Assembly: GCF_003171515.1 (NCBI RefSeq)
Contig: NC_089392.1
Span: 2,046,001 to 2,110,000, forward strand
Direction of reading: 5' to 3'
DNA length: 64,000 nt
DNA from: Pyrenophora tritici-repentis
Taxonomy: Eukaryota > Ascomycota > Dothideomycetes > Pleosporales > Pleosporaceae
Shown: one piece after another, positions 42,633 to 54,939 of the stretch
Position numbering within the stretch: position 1 is the stretch's first letter
Layout: every line of letters starts with the position of its first letter
The notes under the pieces: generated by a model
Seen by the model: only the letters and a program-made list of their open reading frames with translations
Database searches by the model: none
Told to the model about the DNA's origin: nothing
Translations under genes and position numbers: made by a program

Positions 42633-42785
42633 CTATCTTGTCTCCCGCTCGATCGCGGCGCGATACTGGTCGGAGAGGTGGTCGCGCCACGCCTGCCACA
42701 TGCGGAACTCGCGCCTCAGGCGAGCCATTTCACCGGGAAAAGTATCCGCGGTGCCAGCTTGACGATGTCGGCGGATGGCAGCCAT
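42633..42785 (-). CDS. Small basic protein or 3' exon, uncertain
   Basis: A 50-residue frame from the ATG at 42785 with a regular amphipathic helix (MARLRREFRMWQAWRDHLSD). The frame stays open upstream to an acceptor-like TTTCAG near 42809. Coding-like sequence lies further upstream (around 42870-42960, MMARNRFFPRRFHPRRRL), but I could not join the two in one frame. It may be the last exon of a small spliced gene. No family is recognised. Confidence 0.3.
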   Translation of the reverse strand: MAAIRRHRQAGTADTFPGEMARLRREFRMWQAWRDHLSDQYRAAIERETR

Positions 42786-42809
42786 AGTGCTCAAGATCTT
42801 TTCATGCTG

Positions 42810-45800
42810 AAATTAGCCACTGAATACTTTGAGGATGAATGGATTTTAGCTTACGTCCTATGTAGCCCGATGGATCTGGGCGGCCAAAAAGTCCGGCATA
42901 AGTCGTCGGCGGGGGTGAAAACGACGGGGAAAGAAGCGGTTGCGGGCCATCATGATGGCGGTGGTGGCGGTGGTGGTTGCGATCGTGGTTTGTTTAGCTG
43001 CAGAAAAAGTCTTGTTAGCTATGAATTGATTGAATTGAAGCAGAATAGAGGCTTTGAATTGGCCACTTACTTTGTGGAGTGGAGTGGGCGCGTTGGGGTT
43101 GAAGAGTAAGTGAGCAGGCGGGGTATGAAGTCTTTAAGTACCAGTGCCCCCGATGGCAAAGCACGGCCTTACAGTCACTTTAACCTTCACCTTGTAATTG
43201 TGCAAACTGCGCGCGGAAAATGTGGGGCATTAGGTAGACACAGGCTCACTTAATTTGCACTTCACGGGCACGATGGCATGACTGTCTTGGCTTAGTCTTG
43301 CGCTTACTGCTGGTTTTGTGCAGGTTCGTTCGACTGGAGAGGAATTGGGCTGCAGAGCATTTCAGAATTTTAGCTATCTAGAGCTATGCCTAGGAGCAGA
43401 GGTGAACGGGGACTCAAATTCTGTGGCAGTGATTTTTGGAGGCTTTTTTCATAGATGGCTACAGAGGGATTTGAGGCTATAGATGCTACTTTTGTCTCCA
43501 GGTGTCTGGAAGATAAAGAAATTCAAGATAGATATAGAAGTTGAGAGTATACGGACTACCGCGGTAGATAAGAATGCAGGCAGACAAGGCACTCCTGCAG
43601 TCAAGTAACGGGTTCCACCAACTACCACAATGATACCACAAACCAAAGTCTCAGCCCAAATGTCTATTGAAGCTGCCATGGCTAGCTTGATACTAGAGAA
43701 AAGACGCACGAGCATGACAACAGAGGTCATTACTGTTCGACAGACTGCACCATCGATGGCACAGCGTTTCCGGGCAATCACACGAGCTGACAGCCAGGCT
43801 GAGAAGACTCAGTGAATCTGTCCTTCGACTAGTCTGTACGAGTGTCATCGCGGGACGATATGGAGCTCCGATTGTATCTTCAATTGAGGAGGGGGGAGGG
43901 AAAGATGCTGCTGTGGGTGACTGACCTCATGGATTCGGTCTCGAGGCGCAAGACTGGAGACCAGGCGATGCGATGTTCCGGAGATCGTATGGCTCGAATG
44001 CCAGAGAGGCTGTTGAAGATGGCAAAGAAAATGACCTAAACGTACGTCTCAGCAATTTATCCATCACTCGCACTCTGAGGTAATGTATCCGCGACGCCTT
44101 GTTGTCAAGTCTGTAGAGCAGTTCAAGACAACACTTAAGTCACGATCACCCTGACTGTCCATTACCATCAGAGGACGGAAGGATAGCCCAGGGTTTGATG
44201 TTGCGTTCATGTAGTGTGCCGCCAAACTATGGGGAGAGTATGCCGGGCACAGGTCTAAACGCGATGGGAGAGGAGGATCGGAAAGCTGAACGTACCTTGA
44301 GAAGAGAAGCGCTGGTGCGCGAGACATCGGGGATGTGGTGGTTATCGCTAGATATCTGTGCACTTTGAAATTAGCTGATGACCAAGGGTATGTCAATTGG
44401 ATTGTAGGGCTTAGCTGTGAATGTATGTTGAGTTCCAGTGTCGCGAAGCCAGACGCAGAAGCGGTGCAGATAGGACTAGAAAGTTACAAGCTCCTACTAT
44501 AAGCTGAAAATGCGTTTCTCTGTGTCCTGGACACCAATCTTGTTCAAGCAAAGAAATGTGTTCTTCTCTGTTCCGAGCAATGCAAGAATCCCAGCAAGGC
44601 CCATTAGTATATGGGACACGATACGACTCAGCCGCGATACGCAACATAACCACAGAGGATAAACACCCAACGGGCTAGTTTGCGACGCTGATATGAGCTT
44701 TCTCGTTTGATCTTCGACATCCCCAAGTGTTGGGGGTGGGCAGCAGTGGCATAGAAAGATCCAAAGCTATCACCGGGTGTAGATTCCATGTCGTGAAGTT
44801 CCCTTGATCCCACTGGTACCGAGAGTCAACGTTGGTTCCCCCCTTCCTCTCGCGGAAGAGACGATGAAGAGTTGTCGGTTGCCTTATGCGATGTTAGCAA
44901 GGCTCCGCGAGAAAATTGAGGAAGAGTGACAACTTACCTGGTACCCGGAGCCACATAAGCTTGTGTGATGTCCGCTCTGAGGTCAATGAGCCTAGACACT
45001 AGTCTACTCGAATACCAGAGGTATTAGGAACTCTTACCAACCTAGAGCACGCCCAGTGCCGTTACTTGGGACTAGTATAGTCCTGACGGTCTTCTGAGTC
45101 GCTTGTTTAATCTTCGACGTCGATGAGCCACGATCTCAGATAAGCTGGATGTGCTCGGCACACAGCAGCGCCGTTGGAGAGGCAAAAGCTGCATGCCTAC
45201 GTCGTGGTGGTGTAGAAGCCTCCGCGAGGTCTACGACCAATGCAAGAATAGGTATTCAATGCTCTGGCTGTCCAACTCTTTCTTGTATGGTCTGCTCGCA
45301 GGCAGTGTTCGTATTGTTCGGACGGTCGCGAGGGAGCGGAGGGAGGGAGGATAACGACGAGAATGCGGGAACTGGGAGATGATATTTCAAGTTAGCATGG
45401 TTGAAAGACAGTAGAAGAGAGGACAAGGAGGAACAAGAAGGCAAATATCAGAAGGATGACGAGGTTGTGGATAGGTTGTAGACGAAGAATCAGTGATGCT
45501 TGTCTCGACCGAGATCTCATCACTGCCAGGGGTGACAAAGAGGAATAGGTACATACTTTTTCTCGTCCGTTGCTTGACTGAGACTCCAAGCATGAATGTC
45601 TTTTGGGGCGTCACGGGCCTCGTGTTAACTTGTTCGGCTGACTTGAAGCGCTTCCGTTGATATTGGCGAGTGGAAGATGCCAGGTGGTGAAAATTTCGAT
45701 TGGAAGGCGGGATTGCTAGAACTAAACAAGCCATAGAATTTCAGTGTTGCTTGGTTGAAACGTGGAGAGAAGTAAGGAATAAGACAGCAGCCCGTCAGAA

Positions 45801-46902
45801 CCAAAGATTCGTCAAATGTGAAGTCTGTTTGGAATGAATATGGAATGATCATCACGAAGGCTGTCGGAAGAGAAAGAAAGTGCACTTACCTGAGTTTGCA
45901 AGGACGGGGTGCCATGGGTGAGCCGCTGTATCGTTTGGGTCGTGGTAGCTCATGAACGTCGGGGATGTTGTAGTTGTAGCTGGTTCTTGGTACTCGATGA
46001 CTCCTGCGGGCAGAGATGGCAATGATGGTAGTGTCTTCTGCAAGCGCAGAACTGGTTCTTTTGATCTGACTCGCTTTTTCTGCCAGGAAGTACTCAGCAA
46101 ATTTCTGTGAAGGCTAGGTATGACAACGTCTTTGAAGCACGCAAGACTCAGAGAAGATTGGCATTTAACAGTCGTCCTTGAACCAGCTATCTTGGTTTTA
46201 CCCTCAATGCGGTTGCTTGGCGGGTTTCGAGAAGCAGATGAAACGAATACCAGGGTTCTCATCATCTTCGTGGAGAGGAAATAGAAAACGGGGAGACTTG
46301 GACTTGTGAGAATAAGGCGGAAGCTGTAACTTAGCATCCCAAGAATGCAAGTTGTCGGAAGGCTGAAACAGCGGAGGTCGTGCGGGCGTGTTCGCTACGA
46401 ATGATCCGATGATACTCTTCAAAATGCTTGTCTGTGGTGTCAGCCTGTTCTTGGATGTGAAAGGATACGTGGCGACGGGGTTGGCTCAGAGCTGAAAACT
46501 ACATGGAAGCCTCATAGCACATCGATATCTCTGACTAACATGATGGCGTTAGGGAGGAAGAAGGCCTTCATCATAGCCATTGTGGTCAAGAATGTACAGG
46601 AAGGGAGACTTAGCTTTGGTTTGTGTGACGAAACCTTCTTCGGCAGAAGGTGACGGCATAGGCGACATAGAGTTGTTGAAGGGACTCTAGTTGGCGGTCT
46701 TGTGTGTCGACTGGCTTCCGGTCGCTAATGGGTGTCGTGTTGCTTGACGAAAAGTGTTTTTACGGTGGACTCGAAAAGCTAGACCATCGCGACGATCGCG
46801 AATCCTGACTCACAACAGTTAGCGGCTGTCTCCATTGGCAGTATAGACGCAATCTTCGTGCCATTGATGCTCAGTGTCTTCGACACGGTTCTGGCAAAGC
46901 AA
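42810..46902. other. Unresolved accessory region, possible spliced minus-strand genes
   Basis: About 4 kb without a gene I can assemble. Minus-strand patches look coding-like. One is a hydrophobic stretch at 43449-43781 (SSIKLAMAASIDIWAETLVC). Another is 44628-44813, with KLARWVFILCGYVAY. A third is a frame at 45892-46337 ending in a good GTAAGT donor. A further patch at 46204-46422 contains HEDDENPGIRFICFS. The segments could be exons of one or two membrane or secreted proteins, or relics. I see no transposon ends here. Confidence 0.3.
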
Positions 46903-47406
46903 CTACCCAGAGGCTATCAAGGTAACCGTGTTCCACTTTGCGAGGTTTCCGAAGAAATCATCTGCCAGTGCGGCTACCAGAGTGACATAGATAGCCCACT
47001 GCCACGAGTGGGAAGGACGTGTAGGAAAGAGATACTTGCTTGGAGTATGGCGCTTGCGTGTAACAAATTGCAGCATGCGGGGCCATTGTGAGCGGCCATC
47101 TGTCGATTTTGCGGTCCGCGTAGGTACGCGGGGTATCTGTTGCAGCGAAAGCCTTTTCTGAAGTGTTAGACTCCGTTCAATCTTCTTAATAAATGATTGA
47201 AAAGACCGTAGGATACTTACGAATGGGTGGAGTCGAATGGACATAGCGGTGACTGCCACTGTCGTGGGTTGTGCTGTCACTGAAGCGTAGACTCTGTGGG
47301 CAAAGCACGAGACAACCGTGAAAGGCGACTTGGAACTACTGTTGGAGGAAAGAGAATAAAGATTGAGGTAGCGGACAGGAAGGAAGGCATTTGGCGTTGT
47401 AGGCAT
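46903..47406 (-). CDS. Weakly supported two-exon protein, unknown
   Basis: Exons 47406-47221 and 47157-46903 are joined by a 63-bp intron with GTAAGT, a TCTAAC branch site and TTCAG. They give 146 residues. The N-terminal half is Ser/Thr/Pro-rich, and the C-terminal part has one hydrophobic helix (WAIYVTLVAALADDFFGNL). The intron is convincing, but because its length is a multiple of three with no stop inside, splicing is not required to keep the frame. No domain is recognised. Confidence 0.3.
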   Translation of the reverse strand: MPTTPNAFLPVRYLNLYSLSSNSSSKSPFTVVSCFAHRVYASVTAQPTTVAVTAMSIRLHPFVSILRSFQSFIKKIERSLTLQKRLSLQQIPRVPTRTAKSTDGRSQWPRMLQFVTRKRHTPSKYLFPTRPSHSWQWAIYVTLVAALADDFFGNLAKWNTVTLIASG

Positions 47407-49753
47407 TGACAATTGGGTGTGGTTGGTGCAGGTTGGGGAGAGTAGAGGCAATGATATTAGAGAAGGAAATCTGTTGGGCTAAGCGAGACCGACGCGTCGA
47501 CAAAGATGTTTGTTGATAGTGACGGTAACGGTGACAGTGGCGCGCCCTTGAAAGTGAAGCGCAAGACTGCACGCGCAATATCGCCGTGCAAGAGGAACCA
47601 GGACAAGTGCTCATGTCTTGAGTTACAGGTGTATAAGATGTATTGCTAGAGCTCTTTGAGTCTTACAGGAGGATCTGAAGAAGAAACTGCTTGAAATTGG
47701 AGTGTGTTGTGATCCTGGAAGCCGTGCAGCTGGCTTTACGGCTTTTTACACACCGCGGCCTGCCTCTGATCTGAGTGCATACAGGCTATCCAAATGGAGC
47801 CAAAAATTTTCAAAATGCTTCATTGCACGAAATTCTATCATCCAAGATTTGGTTGGTTCTGTGCAGTCCCGAGGTTCAGCTTGCCTACCTAGGTACCTGA
47901 CGCATCGATCACAACACTCACTATAATTCTTACAGTAACCTTGAAAATGTAGAAGTGATGGCGGCTTTTCGGCATCCAGAAATTTCTAATCTCTAAGCAA
48001 TGCGGACTTTGCGTTACAAGCCATTGATGGGCAGAGTTGCTCGCGGTAGCAGGTGCACAAGCCACTTATAACCATCGCGCCTTCAACAGCCTTGGCAATA
48101 CAGCTCGAAAGCCTAATCCACAGACTTTGCATTGATGGCTGCCATACCCAGCATCCAGATCACACCATAAACTCAAGATAGAGATTATTTCAGAACCTTG
48201 ATAACATTGGTATTGCATATACCAAGGCGCGAGGAGCCTCTCAACTGACCTAAGTCCTTACGTCAAGCTTCTGCGTCTTCTCATCCTACACCCTGCCATT
48301 CTAACACAGCCTGGATATCCAAATTTGATCAACTCTACCAGATTGCGCGCGTGTGGTAGACAGTTGTTGGTAGGCTTGCAATGCGGAGGTCTCATCTACC
48401 AAAGTGCCGTAGGTAGGTGCTGCCATGGTCCTATTTCGGGAGATACGACCGAGTGACCTGTTGTGACGGCAATATGACTAAACAAACAGCATAGTACAGT
48501 TGACCTGAGGCACCATTCCCAGAACTACAGCATCCAAAAGTCTTCAAATGGTTACATCGATGCAGCAAATTTGCGATCGAGGAGAACTACCAGCCTAAAC
48601 AAACAGCCAAAACAGAAAGGATCTCCTTCCTCAAGCAACTCGCAAGCGAGAAGAGTCAATGAAAAAGTCACGTCAACTGGAGATGGTGCAATACCAGTGA
48701 CACTGTGGCAATAAGTATGAGCAAGCCCAGTGACTGATCGCCTAGTTGCAAAAATGTTTTGTCGGGTGATATTTCTATCAGCCAATGCGAGATGACTCTA
48801 TTAAATCCCTCAAAGAGATAAATCAGCAGACTGCTGGAGGAAAAAAGAGAAGGAGGGGAAGTAGTGGGAAGGGGTTATATGCTCCCCAATAGCTTGGCAC
48901 GCTAGGCCTACACGTGACCTGACTATGTTGTTCTGACGGGTCGGCATGGGTATTCTTCGGGAGAACTGCGGCTCCCAGAGGTGAGCGGAGCAATACCGGG
49001 TTTGGGCTGGCTTTCATGCCATATCAAGCTAGCACATACAGGCACATGTGAGACACTTGTAGTGTCCGCGCCCTTGCTTCAGACATACGAATATGAGCTT
49101 CCTGTCTAGCTCTTTGATAGCTTGTGCTTTTGCTCTATGTGGTAACGGGGCAAGGAAATGTATCCACACCCACTGATACTCGGTACGTCTTCTCGCGCTT
49201 GGAATATATCATCTGTTGTTTACAGCATTTGTGGATGGCACTTGCTGAGTTCTTGAAGGCTCTTCCTCCTGTCTCCATTCAGGATGTACATCGAAAAGGA
49301 AACCTTCAAGTCACTCCCTTAGGCCTACAAACTTAGCCATTACATAGGCTGGAGACCGAAGTGCTAGATCATACGGTACAGGGCAAGCAACAACGCCCCG
49401 GAAGCATACAAGGTGGTAGCAAATGGTTGCCTAGTGAGGAATACTGTGTGTTGCAGAGGATAGACTTAGGGATCACTGTTTGGCAAGGGGACATAGAGGC
49501 ATGAGGAGGATACATAGGAAAATTCATTGCCGCAACGGCTCGTGTCTACTACCAAATCCCCTCTTACTCTCCCTTCCACCTCTTCATCTTCCCCCAATTT
49601 TCCTATGTATGCTTCACGCGGAGCTTGTCCCAACTCTATAGAAAATGTAAGGATGCATTCCAAACATCTTGATTAGGGAGAAGAAGGACTCACGGCTGTT
49701 GATTCTGAAGAGCAAGCCCGGAGGCGTGCTTGCTTGCTGAGATTTCACCGGTT
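47407..49753. other. Gene-poor region, nothing recognised
   Basis: About 2.3 kb with only short frames on both strands. I see no transposon ends, tandem arrays or RNA genes. Confidence 0.4.
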
Positions 49754-49954
49754 TCATGTTCTGGCGAGGCGTCGCTCTATGCGGAGTGCCGCCACGCGGA
49801 CCCTGATTAGGAGAGATTTCTCCTGGGGAGAGTCTCTCAACGCGTCCAAGATTTGTTCGGAGCGTGCTGCGGCTTGTTCCATAGCACTTTGCGTGGCTGT
49901 TTGGCGTTGGAGGAGACGTTGCTTGTTCCTACGGTTCCGGCTTCGAAGACTCAT
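49754..49954 (-). CDS. Short basic coiled-coil frame, uncertain
   Basis: A 66-residue frame from an ATG at 49954 (MSLRSRNRRNKQRLLQRQTA), rich in Arg/Gln/Ala and predicted to be one long helix. An acceptor-like CACAG lies immediately upstream of the ATG, so it might be the last exon of a longer gene, but no upstream exon was found. The basic start followed by a helix faintly recalls a bZIP, but the leucine spacing does not support it. Confidence 0.25.
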   Translation of the reverse strand: MSLRSRNRRNKQRLLQRQTATQSAMEQAAARSEQILDALRDSPQEKSLLIRVRVAALRIERRLART

Positions 49955-50229
49955 GACTGTGCTTTCGCAGCTTTGTGTTAGTTATTGCTCATATCCTGTT
50001 CAACAGAGACTAGTAGTTACGTACATTGGATTTGGGATTTCAAGAAGAGACGTGTATTAGGTGAGGATGGTTGTAAAGGCTAGCATGCGGACAGGCTGTG
50101 AAGGCTAGCACACTGACATGTTTTGAACGCTAGTACGCGTAGCGGGTACACGGGCCCCACATACGGTCACCTACAATACAGCTTCTTCCCAAATTACCTC
50201 GCCTTATGGAAGAAGCTACAGCTGACCAT

Positions 50230-50357
50230 CAGACTCCGCAACAATCAATCGGATCGGCATGATTGATTCCTATCTAGGTTAAAGGCTGCCTAATGAAGTA
50301 ATTCTTTAACCTATATAGGAATCAATCATGTCAATCGATTGATTGTTGCGGAGTCTG
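50230..50357. mobile_element. Foldback MITE, 128 bp, hAT type
   Basis: A nearly palindromic element with long terminal inverted repeats starting CAGACTCCGCAACAATCAAT and paired almost to the centre through CATGATTGATTCCTAT and AGGTTAAAG. It is flanked on both sides by the exact 8-bp direct repeat CTGACCAT (50222-50229 and 50358-50365), the hAT target size. No coding capacity. Its ends share only CAGACT with the hAT element at 56232, so its mobilising partner is unknown. Confidence 0.92.
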
Positions 50358-50365
50358 CTGACCAT

Positions 50366-52451
50366 GAACTCCCTCAATTGTTCACGACACTTCACCACAC
50401 CACCAATATCGCAAAGGTCAGCGTGTACCCTCTCTCTATCCATTAGCAACGCGCTGAAGGTTCTCCCAAGACTTCGACACCCGGCTTGACAGCACGCTGT
50501 CACCAGCGCCTGCCACCAGCTTCAATTGCCAGCATCATCTCCAAAACAAAGCTAAGTTACATACTTGTCTTTCAGACAAGCACAGTGGAGCGGCAATACA
50601 CCAAGATGAGAAAACGGTTTTCAACGCGTAGCTGGAAGACCCCATCGCCGCTGTTCGTCATTTTTGGCGCCGGCACATATGGGTGTCCTAGCGTGACGAT
50701 AAAATACTGAGCACTACTCTGACGTGTCTAACAAGCAAAGCTTGATTTGTTTTTACTCGTTCGCAATCATTTTGTTCATTAGTAACACACGCAGGAATTC
50801 TGGGTTGGCAACTGGGTGGACGGTGGACGGAATACACTGGCAATCTGGGATGGCAACTGGGTGGAGGATGGACAGGATATGGTGGGAAGGTAGCTTGAGG
50901 GTACCTGGGTTTGCGTTTCTGTAGTTAACACCTGGTCGACGATCATGTTGCTGGATTGCGGCTCTTCATTGCCGGCATGTCCGATCATACGACCTAGATC
51001 AAAGTGCTTATGGATAAAGAGCTTAGCACTATGGCTATGCTCTAATCCAAATGGCTACATAGTTACATGCAACAATCACATTGTGTCTGCTCCAAGTACT
51101 GCTTGACATCTCTGCCTCCTGCAACGCACTGCCATGAATGTTTCACCATTGTCTTTACTGTCTTTAATCACATAGATCTGTCACTCGCATACCACCGGAT
51201 GCAGGTGCACCTAAGAAGGTTACATCGCACAGGAATCACAAAGGAAACGCATGATACAGTGTCTTGATCACCGACCAAGCTTGCACCAGCAGAAGATCCG
51301 GTGACCAAGGCAGCAGTCATACTGAAGTTGAGCATCTCCACTGCGTTCAGAAGTCTTGCTTTGTAAAGAAATTGGTATTTACATCGACTACTTGACTCTA
51401 CTTGCTGCCAGGAAACTCTGCCACTACCATAGCCTCGAGTCATCACTATTGCCCCGTGGTCATGTTGTCTAACCGGTTCAAAACAAGAGTGTCCCGGACC
51501 ATGAAACCTCTCTCGTCACAATTTCAGATACAATTAAAGCCTCCGGAGTGGCCATCTTTGACGAGAATGCCTGGGTCATCCACCAATCGCGCAATTTGTG
51601 TCTCCCAGTCTTCAAGCCGCTGCGCCGACCTATGCTTCCAGCACCCTGTATCTGTCCAAGAATCCCCAAAATTGCTGCAAAGTGTGCATGTGTATGCTCG
51701 GTAGCTGCCATTGCAGGCCGGTAGCGTAGGATATGCGTCGGCGATATGGCCTGAATTCGTTCAGTTGCGTCCTGAAAAAAATCGAGTTCGAAAATATTCA
51801 GGGTTGGCCGGAATAATGAGATTGGCGAAACAAGCTGAGCGCGCATACCCAAAGACTCCAGATATCATCCCATAGATGCCCTGGCCCCGCGCACAACACG
51901 AGGTGGATGTTCCCATTGTATGTCGATCTTAGCGCATCCCCTGCGACATTCGTGCTGGCGGCCCCACCGAAGATGGGGGCGGCAGGCGTCCTCCGATTAC
52001 GCTTCGGTCCGACTCAGAACATCGGCTTTCCAATGTCGCGTCGTTGTTTTCCAGTAACCAACACCAGCATCATCTCTTCTAGTATTGCTGGGTTGTGTTG
52101 GCTATACGACGGGAGCTCGTGTGTTGTTGCAGATGCGTTGGGGGCGAAGGTATGGTGGTTCTACCGGGAGAGAGGTACTTGTTTCGAACACGCAAGCCTT
52201 TAGACGGGCGTGTATTTCTGTTTTCGCCTGTCTATTGTAGGAGTATGGGTGTCATTGAAACGAGATTGTGATAGTGCGTGAGAATAATGCGTAGAGCTGG
52301 TGGGGCTTGGATATCGAGTGTGTGCAATGTTTGGCGTTCAGATTCGAGTTCAAGCGCGCGTGAGGTGATTTGCTCAAAGCAGAAGCTAATCGCGATGCTA
52401 GTTTCCTACTCTACAAGCGCATTGCAAAGCTGCTGGAGCAGGTGAGGGCTC
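50366..52451. other. Gene-poor region with a weak tandem duplication
   Basis: About 2.1 kb. A roughly 40-45-bp imperfect direct duplication is seen at about 50800-50885 (GGCAACTGGGTGGA occurs twice, followed by related GGATGGAC-type sequence). No coding frame shows a domain or signal. Confidence 0.4.
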
Positions 52452-53280
52452 TTAGCGCCAGTTGAATGAATCCAACTGGTGAGCAACCGACCCTACGTCA
52501 CGGGGGCCCTCCTCTCGGTCGTACTCCCAGACAGGCGATAGACCTGATTTCCACCCCCAGAAGAAGACACAGAGACAATTCTGAACGACTTTGAAAGGTG
52601 GAAGGCGAGGAATATCTGCATGCCCGCTAGGAGCGAACGTCTTACCTTCTCGCATTCTCCTCCGCGCTCACAGAGTCTTTGTTCGACCCTAATGAGTACC
52701 ACCGCAAGTCGGTCAAATGATGCTGTCCATCTTCTTTCATTATGCCGTTTTTCTGAACTTACGTTTCCCATGGAGTAAGAAGGCCCCAGTCTGCCCCGAA
52801 CTGGACTCCTGTGGGGTCAAAGAAGAAGCCTTGCCGGTCCTGTGATGCGATCAACCAGGCGCAGTGGGTGACTCTATGTTGTTCGCTCCAAAATTTCACC
52901 TCGGCAATAGTAAAGATCTCAGGCTGCTTTGCAAGCCGCTTAATCCGGTCCAAGAGGAGAATAAGAGCCACCTCGCATTTTTCGCGAGTTATCGTTGTTC
53001 TCCGGGCTAGTTTCTTGACAGTCAACTTTTCCTTGGCATGTGGCCATCGTTCTGGAACTTGAGGTTCTCCGTATTGGCACAGGAGCATTGTGATAAGATC
53101 TTCTTGGAATTCGACACAGTAGTCCCCCAACTATTCCTCAAAATTGTAATCTCCTTGACCGTGCATCTCGCAGAAACCTTCTTGGTCGAGGTGTGTTCCT
53201 AGGACTTGCTTCGCACACACGCGGCATCGACGTCCCGATTCAAACCCTGTTATCATCTTTCTGGAAAAGCAGGAATCCAT
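52452..53280 (-). pseudogene. Three-exon gene of unknown function with one in-frame amber
   Basis: Exons 53280-52763, 52688-52646 and 52580-52452 join in frame through two clean GT-AG introns (GTAAGT to ATTAG, GTAAGA to TTCAG) to give about 229 codons. The start (MDSCFSRKMITGF) leads into a possible zinc-binding knuckle, RRCRVCAKQV, followed by GFCEMHG. A well-behaved helical domain (KCEVALILLLDRIKRLAKQ) and QGFFFDPTGVQFGADWGLLT come next. Codon 50 is TAG (53133-53131) in an otherwise open exon. A change from CAG would produce it. It is therefore either a recent pseudogene or the gene starts downstream. I do not recognise the family. Exon structure and codon content say it was functional recently. 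Confidence 0.55.
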
Positions 53281-54718
53281 GTTTGAAGATATATAATTAA
53301 AGAGGGATAGTATATGGTATAGTAGTAATTGAGGTAATATAGATCAAGAATCAAGAGATCCAGTGCAGTATGTAAAGGATATAATCGGGGCCCAATCTAC
53401 GTCTACAATGGCTGAACTAGAATGACGGCTTTAGGAAAACAATAGATGTCTCTAACTGATATGACTCCGAAGCCCTAATAGAAATGCTGTGGTGAAGGGG
53501 AGTTCTTACTCACATTTACATTCAACATACGTCACTACTCTTAAGGGCTAACTAGATGCCTTTTCAGTGTCCCTTTTAGAACTAGACCTCTTGATTATAG
53601 CCCGTAATCAAGTCCGTTCGAAACTCAAACATTCACTGTTGTTCCGGGTACTGCAGTGTGCGCTCAATTCATATTTCTCGAGCAAAGACATCCATAGGGA
53701 AGGCAGTAGGCAATTCGCTCATCCATACAATTTACAATGATAACAACGGCGTGTAATCTGCATTGTAAGACGTTTGTACATATTCTCCGCTTTGGGAGAT
53801 AACTATGTTCGTTGAGTTCTTTAGTTTATACTCTGGCTGGCATTTTGGTGGACTACTCTAGTCGAACGCCACATATTCGCTAGTGAGCGTCCGATCACCA
53901 ACTCATACAACTCGCGCAGTCGCCAACAACCACAGACACCATATGTTCTCAATGGCACTAGTTCTGTGTATCCTTCTCGATCTATACTCAGCTCACTTAT
54001 TCTATAACCCTCACGCTTCGTAGCTGCTCGCGCGCTAGTTTTTCCCCGGCGAATAGTACACGAATGCGCTTGGATCAGGTTTACAATGACCATAGCGCTC
54101 ACAGCCTTCGATATTTCAGTGCTGCCATGGGATATAACAATATAATTTACATGGGTGTCCTCTCTGCCCACATTACCTCTTCTTTATCCGCTGTTCAGAG
54201 AAAGAGCCACTGCGAGGAAGCTGAATTCAAGGCCTCATGAGAGCATCATAACAACGATGCACTATCTTAAACAACTCTCAAATTCAAATTGGTCAGAAGA
54301 GTGGACATGCTCAGAAGGCAACGCGTAATACTCGTTGCGTGGGTTGTGCGGATGGTCGTTTGTCGCCGCGTAAACTGCATTTAGGGGAGACACAAAATCT
54401 CAGCAATACAGGCCATCATACCGACAGATGTGGCATTAGAATGGTACTTCATAACCCTAAAAATCGATTGCGCGCATCGAATTGTGGCTGGGACATTGTG
54501 TTGCCGATCTACACGCCGTCGCGCAAGTCAACTCTACGGAGGCAGGCACATATCCTATATGCAACGGCACAAGAACGTCAAAGAACCATACCAAATCACT
54601 CTACGCATCTACAAGACCAGCATGGAGTATGAATTTGTCAACTACAGACCCCGTCGTTGATGATACAAAGCGTCGCGCAACTGGCCATAAAGGAACGGGC
54701 GGATTGCCAACGAACAAC
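53281..54718. other. Gene-poor region, nothing recognised
   Basis: About 1.4 kb between the amber-containing gene and the second solo LTR. Overlapping plus-strand frames at 54339-54802 run into the LTR and show no domain. Confidence 0.4.
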
Positions 54719-54934
54719 TGTGAACGGTCTGTAGGTACTGTATTCCAGCTACCTAATCCAGAAGCTATTTACAGTCGAGATAAAGAGAAAGAGAGAAGGT
54801 AGTTGCCATCTCTTGTTGTTTGTATTTGCGCCCGGTCCACGCGCTGCTGAGGCAAGGTGAGGGACCGCTGCCGAGGGAAGGAAGCGACTAGGCCAGCAGC
54901 CTAGTCATGTGACCTCGGGCTCAGCCCGTTACAA
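54719..54934 (-). mobile_element. Solo LTR, 216 bp, with ACAAC target duplication
   Basis: Read on the minus strand it starts TGTAACGGGCTGAGCCC and ends ACCGTTCACA, the same ends as the copy at 28644-28852. The first 55 and last 65 or so bases are closely similar and the middle is diverged. It is flanked on both sides by ACAAC (54714-54718 and 54935-54939). No internal domain remains. Confidence 0.85.
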
Positions 54935-54939
54935 CAACA

